Source of the DNA: Candidatus Rifleibacteriota bacterium | Lineage (GTDB): Bacteria > Muiribacteriota > Ozemobacteria > Ozemobacterales > Ozemobacteraceae | Assembly (NCBI GenBank): GCA_015232575.1 | Contig: JADFZL010000020.1 | Location: forward strand, 71,156 to 135,155 | DNA length: 64,000 nt | Reading direction: 5' to 3' | Part shown: positions 33,969 to 43,819 of the stretch, one piece after another | How the letters are laid out: the number at the start of each line of letters is the position of its first letter | How positions within the stretch are numbered: the stretch's first letter is position 1 | The notes under the pieces: generated by a model | What the model was told of the DNA's origin: nothing | Database searches by the model: none | Seen by the model: only the letters and a program-made list of their open reading frames with translations | Position numbers and translations under genes: made by a program

Positions 33969-35714
33969 GTGCTTACAGGAAAGAAAATAATATTTCACAT
34001 TTTTGTTGCTTTGTTTCTTCAAATTAGTATTCTGCACGCGTCAATAAGTTATAATTTTCCCATTTCATTCCGACTTGATTGTCCTATTATGGAATCATTT
34101 CCTGAAATTGTATCGCCTGGTTTTAATTTTTCCCTTGAAGTAAATGTTATTTTGAGTGATGAAACCGCTTCTTCTTCAAATTTTCCGATAAAGGATATTT
34201 CTGAAGAATTCCCAAAAGAAGTGCACAGTGTTTTTCTTTCAATTGAGAAGGAATTTCTTAATTCAGCGATTGCGCAGACAAAAAAATTCACACAGAAAGA
34301 CACAGCTGATTCTCTTGTGAGAGAGTTGAATAAAGTGCTTCTCATCTCATTATATGCTCCACTGCAAAACGGAATTACTAAATTATGCAGTGAATATCCA
34401 GAGAATTTTCTCAAAAAGAAGCATGAATGCCAGAAATTTTCAATTTTTCCGCAACTTTTTGCTGACAACATCTTCTTTAAATTGTCTGATTCTGACAACA
34501 ATTATTTCATTTCTAACTCAGAGAAAAAAGAGTTTTCACTTGAAAATCTTGAAGCCTTTTCAAGCTCGAAAGAAAAGCTGGATCCGGAATCTTACATTTT
34601 CACAATGTATATCCCGCTCTTCAACAGCGAATATTCAATGCTCCGCGAACCAGACGGACTTGAGTTTCCAGTTCTGGTTAATCTTCCTGTATCAATCGAC
34701 GAAAATCTTCATTCGAAGATATATTCCCAGATTCTGACACGTGTTGAGCCTTTCAGGGAACTACTTCAAAAACATTTTCAGAAAGCCGACAACGCTTTAA
34801 AGGATATATGGCTGAAAGGAGATTACCAGGCAGATAATCCGTCAGTAAAGTCACAAATAGACAACCTCAGAAAACATGTAAAACAATTCAAAAATGACTG
34901 CATAAAAGAAATTGATTCCGCAATCAACAGTTTTTCATCATCTTTGAAAAAAGTCAACGGAAAAGCATATTCAATCGGAGTTAAAAAAAACGGGTCTGAA
35001 TTCGAAAAATTAATTAATGATTTCCCTGTTTATATACATATTCCCGGCAAGGACAACAATTCTATTCCAAACCTGAAATATGCAGTTGAAAGACTTAATT
35101 CAATCAAAATCCCCGATCTATACAGCGATTTCAGAAAGCTCCATACTCAATCCAGTGGTGGAATAGCAGCTTCAGTTTCAATGCTCAGAGAAATAATTAA
35201 ACCGGAAAGGAATTCCCGTGATGCGTATGATTTATTCAGCAAAAAACAGATTGCCAGCTTCTACCAACCTTCACGGAAAACCCTTGTCGAACAGAATAAG
35301 AAGCTTATAGACGCAATTTCCGAATCAAAAAATATCATAGCACTCCTGGATTTATCCTCCAATAGCAATGGTTTTGAGAAACTGGAAAAACAAAAGAAGC
35401 TCGAAATTATCACCAATGGAATTATTTCTGAAATGAATCTTTTCCTGAAATACTGTATTCTTTACAAACAGGCAATAGAGAACATTCTGGCAATTGAAAA
35501 AACAACAAAGAAGTTCTTTCCGAAAGATGAAAGTGCCAGGTATTCTGATGCCCCGTATAAATCTGTTTTTAACGTAATCACAGGCATTATAAGCGCCGAA
35601 ATGGGAGATTCAAAGGGGAATTCACCAGACTACAACAAGCGCATGAACCTGTTTCAATCGCGAAAATTCAATGATTTAAAAAAGCAGCTCTCTGAAATTG
35701 TGAATGAACTATAA
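33969..35714 (+). CDS. secreted protein of unknown function
   Basis: 581 residues from the GTG at 33969 (GAGGG upstream; a TTG start at 33948 would add seven residues). An N-terminal signal (KIIFHIFVALFLQISILHASI) precedes a Ser/Lys/Glu-rich, largely helical protein with scattered aromatic residues and no cysteine-rich or catalytic motif. I do not recognise a family. It is followed by a 200-nt gap that contains a copy of its own upstream motif, then another large secreted protein. The two may be regulated alike. Confidence 0.65.
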   Translation: MLTGKKIIFHIFVALFLQISILHASISYNFPISFRLDCPIMESFPEIVSPGFNFSLEVNVILSDETASSSNFPIKDISEEFPKEVHSVFLSIEKEFLNSAIAQTKKFTQKDTADSLVRELNKVLLISLYAPLQNGITKLCSEYPENFLKKKHECQKFSIFPQLFADNIFFKLSDSDNNYFISNSEKKEFSLENLEAFSSSKEKLDPESYIFTMYIPLFNSEYSMLREPDGLEFPVLVNLPVSIDENLHSKIYSQILTRVEPFRELLQKHFQKADNALKDIWLKGDYQADNPSVKSQIDNLRKHVKQFKNDCIKEIDSAINSFSSSLKKVNGKAYSIGVKKNGSEFEKLINDFPVYIHIPGKDNNSIPNLKYAVERLNSIKIPDLYSDFRKLHTQSSGGIAASVSMLREIIKPERNSRDAYDLFSKKQIASFYQPSRKTLVEQNKKLIDAISESKNIIALLDLSSNSNGFEKLEKQKKLEIITNGIISEMNLFLKYCILYKQAIENILAIEKTTKKFFPKDESARYSDAPYKSVFNVITGIISAEMGDSKGNSPDYNKRMNLFQSRKFNDLKKQLSEIVNEL

Positions 35715-35827
35715 TTGAACTCTCGCCTCAACCCTCCCCAATGCTGACTGCAGGTACAGGGTAAAATATGAGCTTTTCAGTGGGCGTTGATATACTTTGT
35801 GGAATATTTCCGCTTACTGAATTTTTC

Positions 35828-35860
35828 AGCCGCTCACTGCAAATTAGTTGGTTTTTCTCG
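35828..35860 (+). promoter_or_regulatory. second copy of the shared upstream motif
   Basis: AGCCGCTCACTGCAAATTAG followed by TTGGTTTTT, close to the element at 33838. It lies about 65-100 nt ahead of the ATG at 35927. A -10 box is less clear here than at the first copy. Confidence 0.4.
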
Positions 35861-35926
35861 ATTTTAGAATTACTCTATTTATGTGGGTAACAAATTCTTG
35901 AATTAAATTTTTTTAAGGAGAATAGA

Positions 35927-37810
35927 ATGAAAAGATTTCGACTCTTGGTTTGTGTTCTTCCTGTTTTCTTCTGTTTCATGTTCGCGGGCGAAGTTTTTGC
36001 CCAGGTAAGTTTCGGTTCTTCAGATTCTACTGAAGCAACCGTAACTGTTGACGGTCTGACAGATACTTATACTCTCATCAGAGATTTCAAGAAGGCCGAT
36101 CAATGGTATTATGTTCCGAACAGAGTTCGCCTGGCTGAAAAAGCCAAAAAGGGCGGAAAGAAAATGCCGGTTTTCAGCTTGATTAAGTATCAAGCCGATG
36201 ATTCCGAAAAGGAAAAAGGCGTAACAGAGGGTGCTCTCCTTCAGTTCTCCGTTTCCCTCTCCCCGAAACCAGCCGCAATTCCCCAGATGAAAAAGAAGTT
36301 GCACGGAATGGAAGTTGAAGTTGACGGAAAGAAAGTAATTCTTGATCAAAAAACCGTTAAATTAGCACCTATGCCGATTGATTCAGCTGAAGTAACCATG
36401 TTCAAACCCAATGGCGACATGCTTGAGGGCGAAGTTGACATGCCCGGAATTGCTCCGACATTTGCCAATCAGGAAATGCCTTTTCAAATTACTCTCAAGG
36501 TTCTTGGCGCCGATGTCTACGAGGATCTCGTTAAACAGGGCGGTGGAATTCCAGTACTTGTAACTTTCAACTATACTGGTGTCACTCCGCCAGTAGGCGC
36601 AAAAGTAACAGTTGACTGGGATCAATCTTTCAAGCATTTCAGCACCGAAGAAAAATCAAAACAGAATTACTATAACTGGTGCTGGTACTGGTGGGCAAAT
36701 CCACAGACTCAGGAAAGAACTGTCACAAAAGTCAGTGAAGAATTGTCTAAAAGTGGCGCAATTAAAGTAGAAAGCATTGGCGACAGCAATCCAGAGGGTT
36801 TCACCCAGGCTAAAATCGACGAAATCATTAACCCGATTCTCGAAAAATTCAAAACTGAATTATTTGAAGGTCTTGAATCACCTGAAAAAATTGATCCAGC
36901 AGGAGTTAAAGATCCGGCTAATCCTAATGCATGGCACGGTACATGCAATTTTGCAATGAAAGATGTCAGCAAAAGAAAGAAAGGGTCTGAAACATTCGAA
37001 ATCAAGCAGCAGACTCTTGTTCAGAGAAAGACCAGCTTCGGTGGCGTCATTGGAATCGGCGAGTATCCAAAAGAAGTTCAGGATGAACTCGTAACAACCA
37101 TGTCACTCAAGAACTGGAACAAAACATTCTTCCTGCTTCCATTCGTTGGCGATGGACTCGGAATTCAGAAAATCGACCTTCAGGTCCTTCCGATGATGCC
37201 CGACAAAAAGACACAGATCAAGAATGCAAAAGCTGTAGCTGCAATCTGGAAACCTGGCTTGGGCTGGGTTGACAAAGCAGACAAAGAAATGAGATTCATC
37301 ACTTTCCCAATGCAGGGTGCTGCAAAAGATCTCGGCGATGAGTTCCAGAAATGTTTTTATCAATTGAATCTCACCATCACACAGAAAGTAGCCGGAAAAG
37401 TTGACAGTTTCAAATTCACATCATTTGAAAAAATGGTCAACGGCGATGCTCCGGTATCAACACCTCTCTCGTTGCTTGAAGGATTCGAAGTAGATGCCGA
37501 AGGCGACCTTGTTTACGAAAAAGACAATGATGGGCAGCCCGGAGTATACAAAGTCGGAGTCAACGTAAAGTCCACTTCACCGGCTAAAACATACAATGCC
37601 ACTGTAAATGCAAAATCAGAAGACAAAGTATTGGTTTTCCTTGTTGAAAAAGAAGACACAAACAAAAAGAATCCGGTAATCGTAGACATCAACTTCGAAA
37701 TGTTTGGTGGAAAGAAAATTAAATGGATTAACAGCGGAAAGAACATTCGCGAAGTCGAACCCAGCATGAGCCTTACACTCTGGCAGAAAGATATCGACGA
37801 AGGAAAATAA
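35927..37810 (+). CDS. large secreted protein of unknown function
   Basis: 627 residues; AAGGAG eight bases before ATG. The signal peptide ends at GEVFAQ. The mature protein is beta-rich: EATVTVDGLTDTYTLIRDFK, WYYVPNRVRLAEKAKKGGKK, GALLQFSVSLSPKP and MPFQITLKVLGADVYEDLV. An odd WCWYWW aromatic cluster lies near residue 250. The segment ending LWQKDIDEG is the C-terminus. The smaller protein encoded at 37965 has a partly similar opening (YYLPADVKLNSP), which hints at a shared domain. No known catalytic motif. A strong terminator follows, so it is a separate unit from the next two genes. Confidence 0.72.
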   Translation: MKRFRLLVCVLPVFFCFMFAGEVFAQVSFGSSDSTEATVTVDGLTDTYTLIRDFKKADQWYYVPNRVRLAEKAKKGGKKMPVFSLIKYQADDSEKEKGVTEGALLQFSVSLSPKPAAIPQMKKKLHGMEVEVDGKKVILDQKTVKLAPMPIDSAEVTMFKPNGDMLEGEVDMPGIAPTFANQEMPFQITLKVLGADVYEDLVKQGGGIPVLVTFNYTGVTPPVGAKVTVDWDQSFKHFSTEEKSKQNYYNWCWYWWANPQTQERTVTKVSEELSKSGAIKVESIGDSNPEGFTQAKIDEIINPILEKFKTELFEGLESPEKIDPAGVKDPANPNAWHGTCNFAMKDVSKRKKGSETFEIKQQTLVQRKTSFGGVIGIGEYPKEVQDELVTTMSLKNWNKTFFLLPFVGDGLGIQKIDLQVLPMMPDKKTQIKNAKAVAAIWKPGLGWVDKADKEMRFITFPMQGAAKDLGDEFQKCFYQLNLTITQKVAGKVDSFKFTSFEKMVNGDAPVSTPLSLLEGFEVDAEGDLVYEKDNDGQPGVYKVGVNVKSTSPAKTYNATVNAKSEDKVLVFLVEKEDTNKKNPVIVDINFEMFGGKKIKWINSGKNIREVEPSMSLTLWQKDIDEGK

Positions 37811-37839
37811 TAAGTTTTAACTGAATCAAAAAATCTTTC

Positions 37840-37870
37840 AAAGGGCATTCCTCATGAATGCCCTTTTTCC
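37840..37870 (+). terminator. terminator after the 35927 gene
   Basis: AAAGGGCATTC (37840-37850) pairs perfectly with GAATGCCCTTT (37856-37866) around a 5-nt loop, followed by TTCC and TTT. Confidence 0.9.
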
Positions 37871-37964
37871 TTTAAGCAATCTGACTTCAAATTTGGCTTT
37901 TATCCGATTATGTGGTATCTTCGTTTAAATTCTTATTAAGAATAAATTAAACTGGGAGGAAAAA

Positions 37965-38669
37965 ATGAAAAACACATTTTCATTTTCTGTTTTTGTTCTT
38001 GCATCAGTATTTTTTATTATCAGCTCTATTTTACCCGTCTATTCGCAGGTGCCAGAGGAATTATCAAAGGATCTCGGCTCCCTGAGAGTTTCAAATATTG
38101 ATAAAGAAAGCAGCACAGTATACTATCTGCCAGCAGATGTCAAACTGAATTCACCTGACGGTCGCGAAGATTCATCACCAATAGTGATGGAAGCAGGCGA
38201 ACAGCTTATTGTCCAGGGAATGATGTCACTGGTCGCTTCAAAAGATGATATTTCAACTCTTGAAACCAGAGCAAAAAAAATATTTGGTGATCAGGCAAAA
38301 GTTGTCCAGGATAAGCCCGATGAATTCCAGATTAAGCTCACGAAAAAGGCTGAAACCATTCTTGAACAGCCCAAAGGCGGCGGTAATCTTTCAGCAATAA
38401 TGTTTCAATGCACTCTTCCCAAAGGCACAAAGAGTATTGAAGGCGACCTGAACATTGAATATTTCCTGAAGAATATTATTCCGCAAAACGTATCAGACAG
38501 CCAGATCACTGAAACAGTACATGTTGTTACTGAAACAGTCTCTTCTGAAACAGTAAAAACAGAATCATCTTCTGCAACTTCTGACATAAAGGTTTCCATA
38601 GATAAGAAATCTGTCCAGACAAACGGAATAATTATCGAAAAACCCGTAAATATCATTCTCCAGAAGTAA
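37965..38669 (+). CDS. secreted protein of unknown function
   Basis: 234 residues, GGGAGG before the ATG. A signal peptide (FVLASVFFIISSILPVYSQ) is followed by a beta-rich domain of about 160 residues with STVYYLPADVKLNSP, similar in part to the larger protein upstream. The Ser/Thr/Val-rich C-terminal part (TETVHVVTETVSSETVKTES) may be a flexible linker. No family recognised. It starts a two-gene unit with the protease-domain lipoprotein, which begins 9 nt after its stop, so the two probably act together on the cell surface. Confidence 0.62.
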   Translation: MKNTFSFSVFVLASVFFIISSILPVYSQVPEELSKDLGSLRVSNIDKESSTVYYLPADVKLNSPDGREDSSPIVMEAGEQLIVQGMMSLVASKDDISTLETRAKKIFGDQAKVVQDKPDEFQIKLTKKAETILEQPKGGGNLSAIMFQCTLPKGTKSIEGDLNIEYFLKNIIPQNVSDSQITETVHVVTETVSSETVKTESSSATSDIKVSIDKKSVQTNGIIIEKPVNIILQK

Positions 38670-38678
38670 GAAACCATT

Positions 38679-41324
38679 ATGCTTCAAAAATCCGCATGTT
38701 TTGTTGTTCTTTTCATTATTTCTATCCTGCTTTCAGCATGCGGCGGTACAAATCCTGGTTCAGGCGGAGGCGTCTCTGATATATTGACCGACCCTGAATC
38801 GGGAGGCATAAAGGGTTACACAGTTGGAAGCTCATCAAGAGCAATTTCAGGTATTCTTGTTGAAGCTGGCAACAAACAAACTTTCTCTGACGCAAACGGA
38901 GCTTTCCTTTTGTATCCGCTTCCTGCAGGCGATTACAACCTTACCGGCAGAGCCGCCGGCTATTCCCCGGCTATTCTTTCAGGAATAAGAGTCTTTAGAG
39001 GTACCATTTCAGAGAATATTATTCTGAAACTTGAGCCCGAACAGGCCGCAGCTTCTGCTGGTGCCAATGTAAAAGCTGTCAGTCCGATGTTTGGAACTGA
39101 CGGAGACGAAGTTACAGTCATTGGATACGGCTTCGGTTTAAAAACAGGTCGAGTTACCTTTGCTGGAAAAGAAGGAATTGTTACCGACTGGAACACAAAA
39201 AATGATGGTGCAATAAGCGTAAGACTTCCATTCGAAGTCGAATCAGGAAACATAAGAGTTTATGTTAACGGAATCGAATCGATTGAAAATCCGCCGATTT
39301 TATTTGTAGCACGACCTGTTGCAGTTGAGGCAACTCCAGCCATTGCCAAATCAGGTGCAATAGTTTACATTTCAGGAAGAAATTTTCATGAAGTCGGTTC
39401 TTACAATAAAGTTTTCCTAAACGGAAAAGAATGCCAGGTTCGAAGCGCAACCACCAGGCAGCTCGAAGTAGTACTTCCGCAGAATGCCGGTACCGGAATA
39501 CTTCAGGTCAGTATCAACAGTAATACATATCAACTTGAAGGAATATCCACTGCAAAAGTAACTGTTCCGCCAGTTCTTACTAAAATGAGCCCACAAAGAT
39601 CGATTCCAGGCGTCAAAATTACCCTGACCGGAGAAAATTTTGGAGAAAGCCGCGAGTCGGTAACGATAAAAATCGCTAACAGCAAGATTCTCGGTTCGAC
39701 TGACCTGCTGTCATTTTCCCCGACACAGTTGAGTTTTACCGCTCCCGGAAACTCGGTTCTTGAGCCAGGTTTATCAGCTCAGGTAAAAGTTCTCGTAAAC
39801 GACGTTCAAAGCAATGCTCTTGTTTACACATCGTTCGATACAGCTCTCTCAACAGTAAACGACTATGGAATCTATGACTTCTCTGCTGTTGCAAGCAGCG
39901 GAATAATGCGTCTTCCCAAATTGGATACACATGAAAGACTCGCTCTATTAAGCGTTTTTGCAGGGAATGGAACAGTTGACCTGACAGGTTCTTATTCTTA
40001 TGTCATTTCCGCAACAATGGGTGGAAACACATCAAGCAACTTTACTGCTAATGTTAAAGGCTTTGACAGCAACAATAAACAAAGGCTTTCGACTTCTAAA
40101 TTCTTTGATGCCGGGCTTTTTGTAAGAAATTTGAATCGCCAGAAAAAATCGGGGCAAAATGCTTCTATACGGAAGTCAATTTCCGAGCCGCCGCCAGCAA
40201 CAGCTTCTTTCTGGCTTGTTAATTTTGCTTCCACAGCTCCGGGAAACTCAGAAAACGATGTTCTGGCAACCGGCACACTCGTTTCATCATCTGAAAAATC
40301 GCTTGTCTATCTTGATATTGCAACTGATACCAGCATAACGCAGTCAGAAGCTGCAAAAACAGCTGAATGGTTTGACAATATCTACAACACATTAGCAACA
40401 GCATGCTGGGACGGAGTTTCTGCTCCGCCAGAAGGAAATATTGATTCGCAGCCCAAAATTGTTCTGTTCCTTTCTCCTCAGCTCAACCGCGGAGTCACAA
40501 GCGAACTGGTCGCACTCGGGTATTTCAACTCGCGAGACAAGGATTCAAGCGCATACCATTCAGCCGGCACAGAAATTCTCTACCTCTGGGATCAAGCCCA
40601 GCGCGATAACATCGATGATTTCAAAGGACTTCTGGCACATGAGCTTCAACATCTTTTCTATTATAATCAGAAAGGCAATGAAGGAGTAACATGGCTGGAT
40701 GAAGGTCTGTCAGTTTTTGCTCAGCAGGTTGCAGGATATGGTTTCAGCCAGGGAATGACAAATCCGATTGACCAGGTTTCTGAATACCTGAGGAATCCGT
40801 ATCTTGTTTCGCTGAACCAGTGGCCAGATGACTCGGGACTTGAAAATTACGGCATGTCATTTCTATTTGTACAATATCTTTTCGAACGATGCGGCGGATA
40901 TACTGCAATAAAAGCTCTTGAAAAGAAAAATGGCATCACCGGATTCAATGACGTTGAATCGAACATTATACGTTCGATGTCAGTTCCAAATGCTGCCAGT
41001 CTTCAGGATTTTTACAGCGAGTGGGGGCTGACGCTTTATTGCGATGATCTTGATTTCCCTGTCGCAATGCCCGGATATAAGTCCGATGTGTATTTGTACA
41101 AAAATATAGCTCTCAGGAAAAGTTTTACCGGTCTCATGGGAATCAGACATCTCAGTTTCGATGAAAACGCCGTTTCAAGCAGAATTCTACCCATTCCCGG
41201 ATACGGTTTTGATATTATCGAATATTCTGCCGGAAACGGCGGCGACATTGAAGTCTCATTTCCTTCTATTCCCGTTACCGACGGAAAGACATTCAAAACC
41301 TGGGTAATTTATTATCCCGAATAA
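38679..41324 (+). CDS. lipoprotein with TIG-like domains and M30-like zinc metallopeptidase domain
   Basis: 881 residues. The signal ends in ILLSACGG, a classic lipobox with Cys21. A carboxypeptidase-regulatory-like beta domain (GIKGYTVGSSSRAISGILVE) and three TIG/IPT-like domains (VKAVSPMFGTDGDEVTVIGY; SGAIVYISGRNF; MSPQRSIPGVKITLTGENFG) take up the first ~400 residues. Near residue 654 lies AHELQHLF, giving HExxH (654-658), then WLDEGLS with Glu675, the arrangement of M30 hyicolysin-type peptidases. It is probably a cell-surface protease. It follows the secreted protein gene by 9 nt. The start has no good ribosome site, so it may depend on translation of the upstream gene. Confidence 0.82.
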   Translation: MLQKSACFVVLFIISILLSACGGTNPGSGGGVSDILTDPESGGIKGYTVGSSSRAISGILVEAGNKQTFSDANGAFLLYPLPAGDYNLTGRAAGYSPAILSGIRVFRGTISENIILKLEPEQAAASAGANVKAVSPMFGTDGDEVTVIGYGFGLKTGRVTFAGKEGIVTDWNTKNDGAISVRLPFEVESGNIRVYVNGIESIENPPILFVARPVAVEATPAIAKSGAIVYISGRNFHEVGSYNKVFLNGKECQVRSATTRQLEVVLPQNAGTGILQVSINSNTYQLEGISTAKVTVPPVLTKMSPQRSIPGVKITLTGENFGESRESVTIKIANSKILGSTDLLSFSPTQLSFTAPGNSVLEPGLSAQVKVLVNDVQSNALVYTSFDTALSTVNDYGIYDFSAVASSGIMRLPKLDTHERLALLSVFAGNGTVDLTGSYSYVISATMGGNTSSNFTANVKGFDSNNKQRLSTSKFFDAGLFVRNLNRQKKSGQNASIRKSISEPPPATASFWLVNFASTAPGNSENDVLATGTLVSSSEKSLVYLDIATDTSITQSEAAKTAEWFDNIYNTLATACWDGVSAPPEGNIDSQPKIVLFLSPQLNRGVTSELVALGYFNSRDKDSSAYHSAGTEILYLWDQAQRDNIDDFKGLLAHELQHLFYYNQKGNEGVTWLDEGLSVFAQQVAGYGFSQGMTNPIDQVSEYLRNPYLVSLNQWPDDSGLENYGMSFLFVQYLFERCGGYTAIKALEKKNGITGFNDVESNIIRSMSVPNAASLQDFYSEWGLTLYCDDLDFPVAMPGYKSDVYLYKNIALRKSFTGLMGIRHLSFDENAVSSRILPIPGYGFDIIEYSAGNGGDIEVSFPSIPVTDGKTFKTWVIYYPE

Positions 41325-41597
41325 ACTAAAAAAGACCCGATTTTCAACCACGAAATACACGAAATTTTAATTTAAGTTGCTGGTTTCCGAAAATAGTAAT
41401 ATGAATCTATGCAGCTTCGTACTTATTTCAAATTCATAGTTTTCTGACCAATTAGGGTGCAAAATGTAATCTTTAAGATCTCATCAAATCTTAATCTGCG
41501 CAATCTGCGAAATCTGCGGACAGCTTTTTCTTTTATCTTGATTCAGCAATTGAAATAGTTTATTATTCACCATATCAAATTTACAGGAGCAAAGTTC
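41325..41597. other. gap with dispersed simple repeats
   Basis: About 270 nt. CCACGAAATACACGAAA lies near 41350, and three tandem 9-mers AATCTGCGN lie at 41493-41519. Both are of a kind that recurs in gene-poor spacers of many environmental genomes (general recollection, not checked). No terminator with a T-run is visible. The ribosome site of speA (AGGAG) is at the end. Confidence 0.4.
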
Positions 41598-43496
41598 ATG
41601 AGAAAATGGCGCACTGAAGATTCAGTCGAACTTTACAACATTTCAGGGTGGGGTCTTGATTATTTTGGAATAAACTCAACCGGAAATGTCGTTGTCAAAC
41701 CAAGAAAACAGAATGGCCCGGAAATAGATCTCAAGGAAGTGATTGATGAACTGGAGCTCCGCGATGTGGCACTTCCGATATTAATCAGATTCCCAGACAT
41801 TCTTGACGACAGAATTGAAACAATTTCAGCCTGTTTCAACAATGCAGCAAAAGAATATTCCTATCAGGGAAATTATTATACCGTTTACCCGATCAAGGTA
41901 AATCAGCAGAAACCGGTAGTTGAAGAAATCATTCGCTATGGCAGAAAATTCCTTATCGGAATTGAAGCCGGCTCAAAACCTGAATTGCACGCTGTTCTTG
42001 CAATTATGGACAACCCCGATGCGCTTATTATTTGCAATGGGTACAAAGACGAAGATTTCATTGAACTGGCACTTCTTGCTCAGAAAATGGGAAAACGCGT
42101 TTTTACCGTTGCTGAAAAACTTAACGAATTAAAGCTCATTATTTCTACTTCAAAACGTCTTAATGTACAACCCAATATCGGCATAAGAATAAAGCTTGCG
42201 ACTTCAGGTGCGGGCAAATGGGAAGATTCCGGCGGAGACCAGAGCAAGTTCGGTCTTTCGTCATGTGAACTTCTTGAAGCTTTAGATCTTCTTGAAAAAG
42301 AAGGCTTTAAAGAACATCTCAAGCTGATTCACTTTCATCTTGGAAGCCAGATAACAAATATCAGAAAAATCAAAGCCGGGTTACGCGAAGTATCACAATT
42401 TTATGTACAAATCAGAAAACTTGGCTGCAACATAGAATTTGTTGATATCGGCGGCGGTCTGGGAGTTGATTACGACGGCTCGCACACAACAGTTACCAGC
42501 AGCCTCAACTATTCTGTACAGGAATACGCAAATGACGCGATTTCCATGCTTCAGGATGTCTGCTCAAAAAACGATCTGCCGCATCCTCATCTGATAACAG
42601 AATCTGGCAGAGCTTTAACTGCCCATCACTCAATGCTCGTTTTCAACGTTCTGGAAGTCGCTCACCCACCGGTTTGGTCATCGGATCAGCAGAAAATTAC
42701 AAAGAAAGATCACGAAATTGTAAGAGAGCTTCAAACTCTGCACAGTAACATGACTCACAAAAACATGAACGAAGCCTGGCATGATGCTCAGCAGCTTCGT
42801 GAAACCGTCCTTGATCTCTTTGGTCTGGGAATGCTCGATCTTAAAACAAGAGCAATCGCAGAACGCCTGTACTGGACGATTGCAAATGAAGTAAAGAACA
42901 TGAGTTCTGACCTCAAACATGTTTCTGATGAACTTAAACAGATTTCGAAACTGCTTGCCTACAAGTATTTCTGCAACTTTTCACTGTTTCAATCGCTTCC
43001 TGATTCATGGGCAATTGATCAGCTTTTCCCAATAATGCCCATTCACAGACTCAACGAAAAACCCACAATTGAAGCAACAATTCAGGATATCACGTGCGAT
43101 TCAGACGGCAAAATTGATCATTTCATCGGAACAAGGACATTTTCATCGTTCCTGCCAGTACATGATTTTTCTCCCGGACAGCCTTATTATCTTGCAGTTT
43201 TCATGACCGGTGCATATCAGGAAATTCTTGGAGATCTTCACAATCTTTTCGGAGATACGAACGTTGCACATGTTAAAGTTACTCCTGACAAGGGTTATGA
43301 AATTGAAAAGGTTATCGACGGCGAACAGGTCGCAGATGTTCTTGATTACGTTCAGTTCAGCCACAAAAAACTTGTAAAAACTATGGAAAGCTGGGTCAGT
43401 CAATCAGTTAAGGAAAAGAAAATAACTGTACAGGAAGGCAAGGAATTCCTGGCAATCTACCGTTCGGGTCTCTACGGATACACTTATCTGGAATAA
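41598..43496 (+). CDS. speA: biosynthetic arginine decarboxylase
   Basis: 632 residues, the normal length for SpeA, with AGGAG before the ATG. It is a PLP enzyme of the alanine-racemase fold: SGWGLDYFGINSTGNVVVKP at the start, then YYTVYPIKVNQQKPVVEEII with the PLP lysine, IHFHLGSQI, FVDIGGGLGVDYDGS and TESGRALTAHHSMLV. It turns arginine into agmatine, the first step to putrescine. The last ~100 residues have the SpeA-specific end. The gene stands alone; no agmatinase or agmatine deiminase gene is in the window. Confidence 0.96.
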   Translation: MRKWRTEDSVELYNISGWGLDYFGINSTGNVVVKPRKQNGPEIDLKEVIDELELRDVALPILIRFPDILDDRIETISACFNNAAKEYSYQGNYYTVYPIKVNQQKPVVEEIIRYGRKFLIGIEAGSKPELHAVLAIMDNPDALIICNGYKDEDFIELALLAQKMGKRVFTVAEKLNELKLIISTSKRLNVQPNIGIRIKLATSGAGKWEDSGGDQSKFGLSSCELLEALDLLEKEGFKEHLKLIHFHLGSQITNIRKIKAGLREVSQFYVQIRKLGCNIEFVDIGGGLGVDYDGSHTTVTSSLNYSVQEYANDAISMLQDVCSKNDLPHPHLITESGRALTAHHSMLVFNVLEVAHPPVWSSDQQKITKKDHEIVRELQTLHSNMTHKNMNEAWHDAQQLRETVLDLFGLGMLDLKTRAIAERLYWTIANEVKNMSSDLKHVSDELKQISKLLAYKYFCNFSLFQSLPDSWAIDQLFPIMPIHRLNEKPTIEATIQDITCDSDGKIDHFIGTRTFSSFLPVHDFSPGQPYYLAVFMTGAYQEILGDLHNLFGDTNVAHVKVTPDKGYEIEKVIDGEQVADVLDYVQFSHKKLVKTMESWVSQSVKEKKITVQEGKEFLAIYRSGLYGYTYLE

Positions 43497-43498
43497 AC

Positions 43499-43576
43499 CC
43501 ACACTGTAGCATTTTTACTGTCGAAGAGATTAAGCTCACTCAGAGCCACGGAGAAAAGCTGAGAAAAATGAATTGT
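43499..43576. mobile_element. decayed copy of the IS6-like MITE
   Basis: ACACTGTAGCA at the left (43501) resembles the terminal repeat of the element at 53659-53779. The inside (CTCACTCAGAG, then CCACGGAGAAAAGC) matches the reverse complement of that element's centre. The right end is lost. It lies directly after speA. Confidence 0.45.
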
Positions 43577-43635
43577 ACATTCTTAGTATAACAAGCCTTC
43601 ACAGAGGTGTCATTTAAGCACCAGAATTTCTACTA

Positions 43636-43700
43636 TGTCATTTCGACCAAATGGATGAAATCTCGCTTTTTTTTAGATTTCTCCCTTAGGTCGAAATGAT
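43636..43700. repeat. REP-like inverted pair, copy 5
   Basis: TGTCATTTCGACCAAATGGA starts at 43636. CTCCCTTAGGTCGAAATGAT starts at 43681 after a T-rich centre. The two face each other. The remainder of the 43497-43819 gap holds the MITE remnant and nothing else I can see. Confidence 0.75.
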
Positions 43701-43819
43701 TGCTTTACAGGCGTATCACATTACCCTTCTCTTTCCAATTATTCTTTCCAAATTTTGTGGCGATCTTAGAAAAAATCTGTTATTCTTTTTAGAATTATCT
43801 AATTTTTGGGGGATTGATT

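Noticed and set aside
41493..41519. Three 9-base units considered as a CRISPR or iteron array
   Set aside because: They are directly tandem with no spacers and only three copies; simple repeat.
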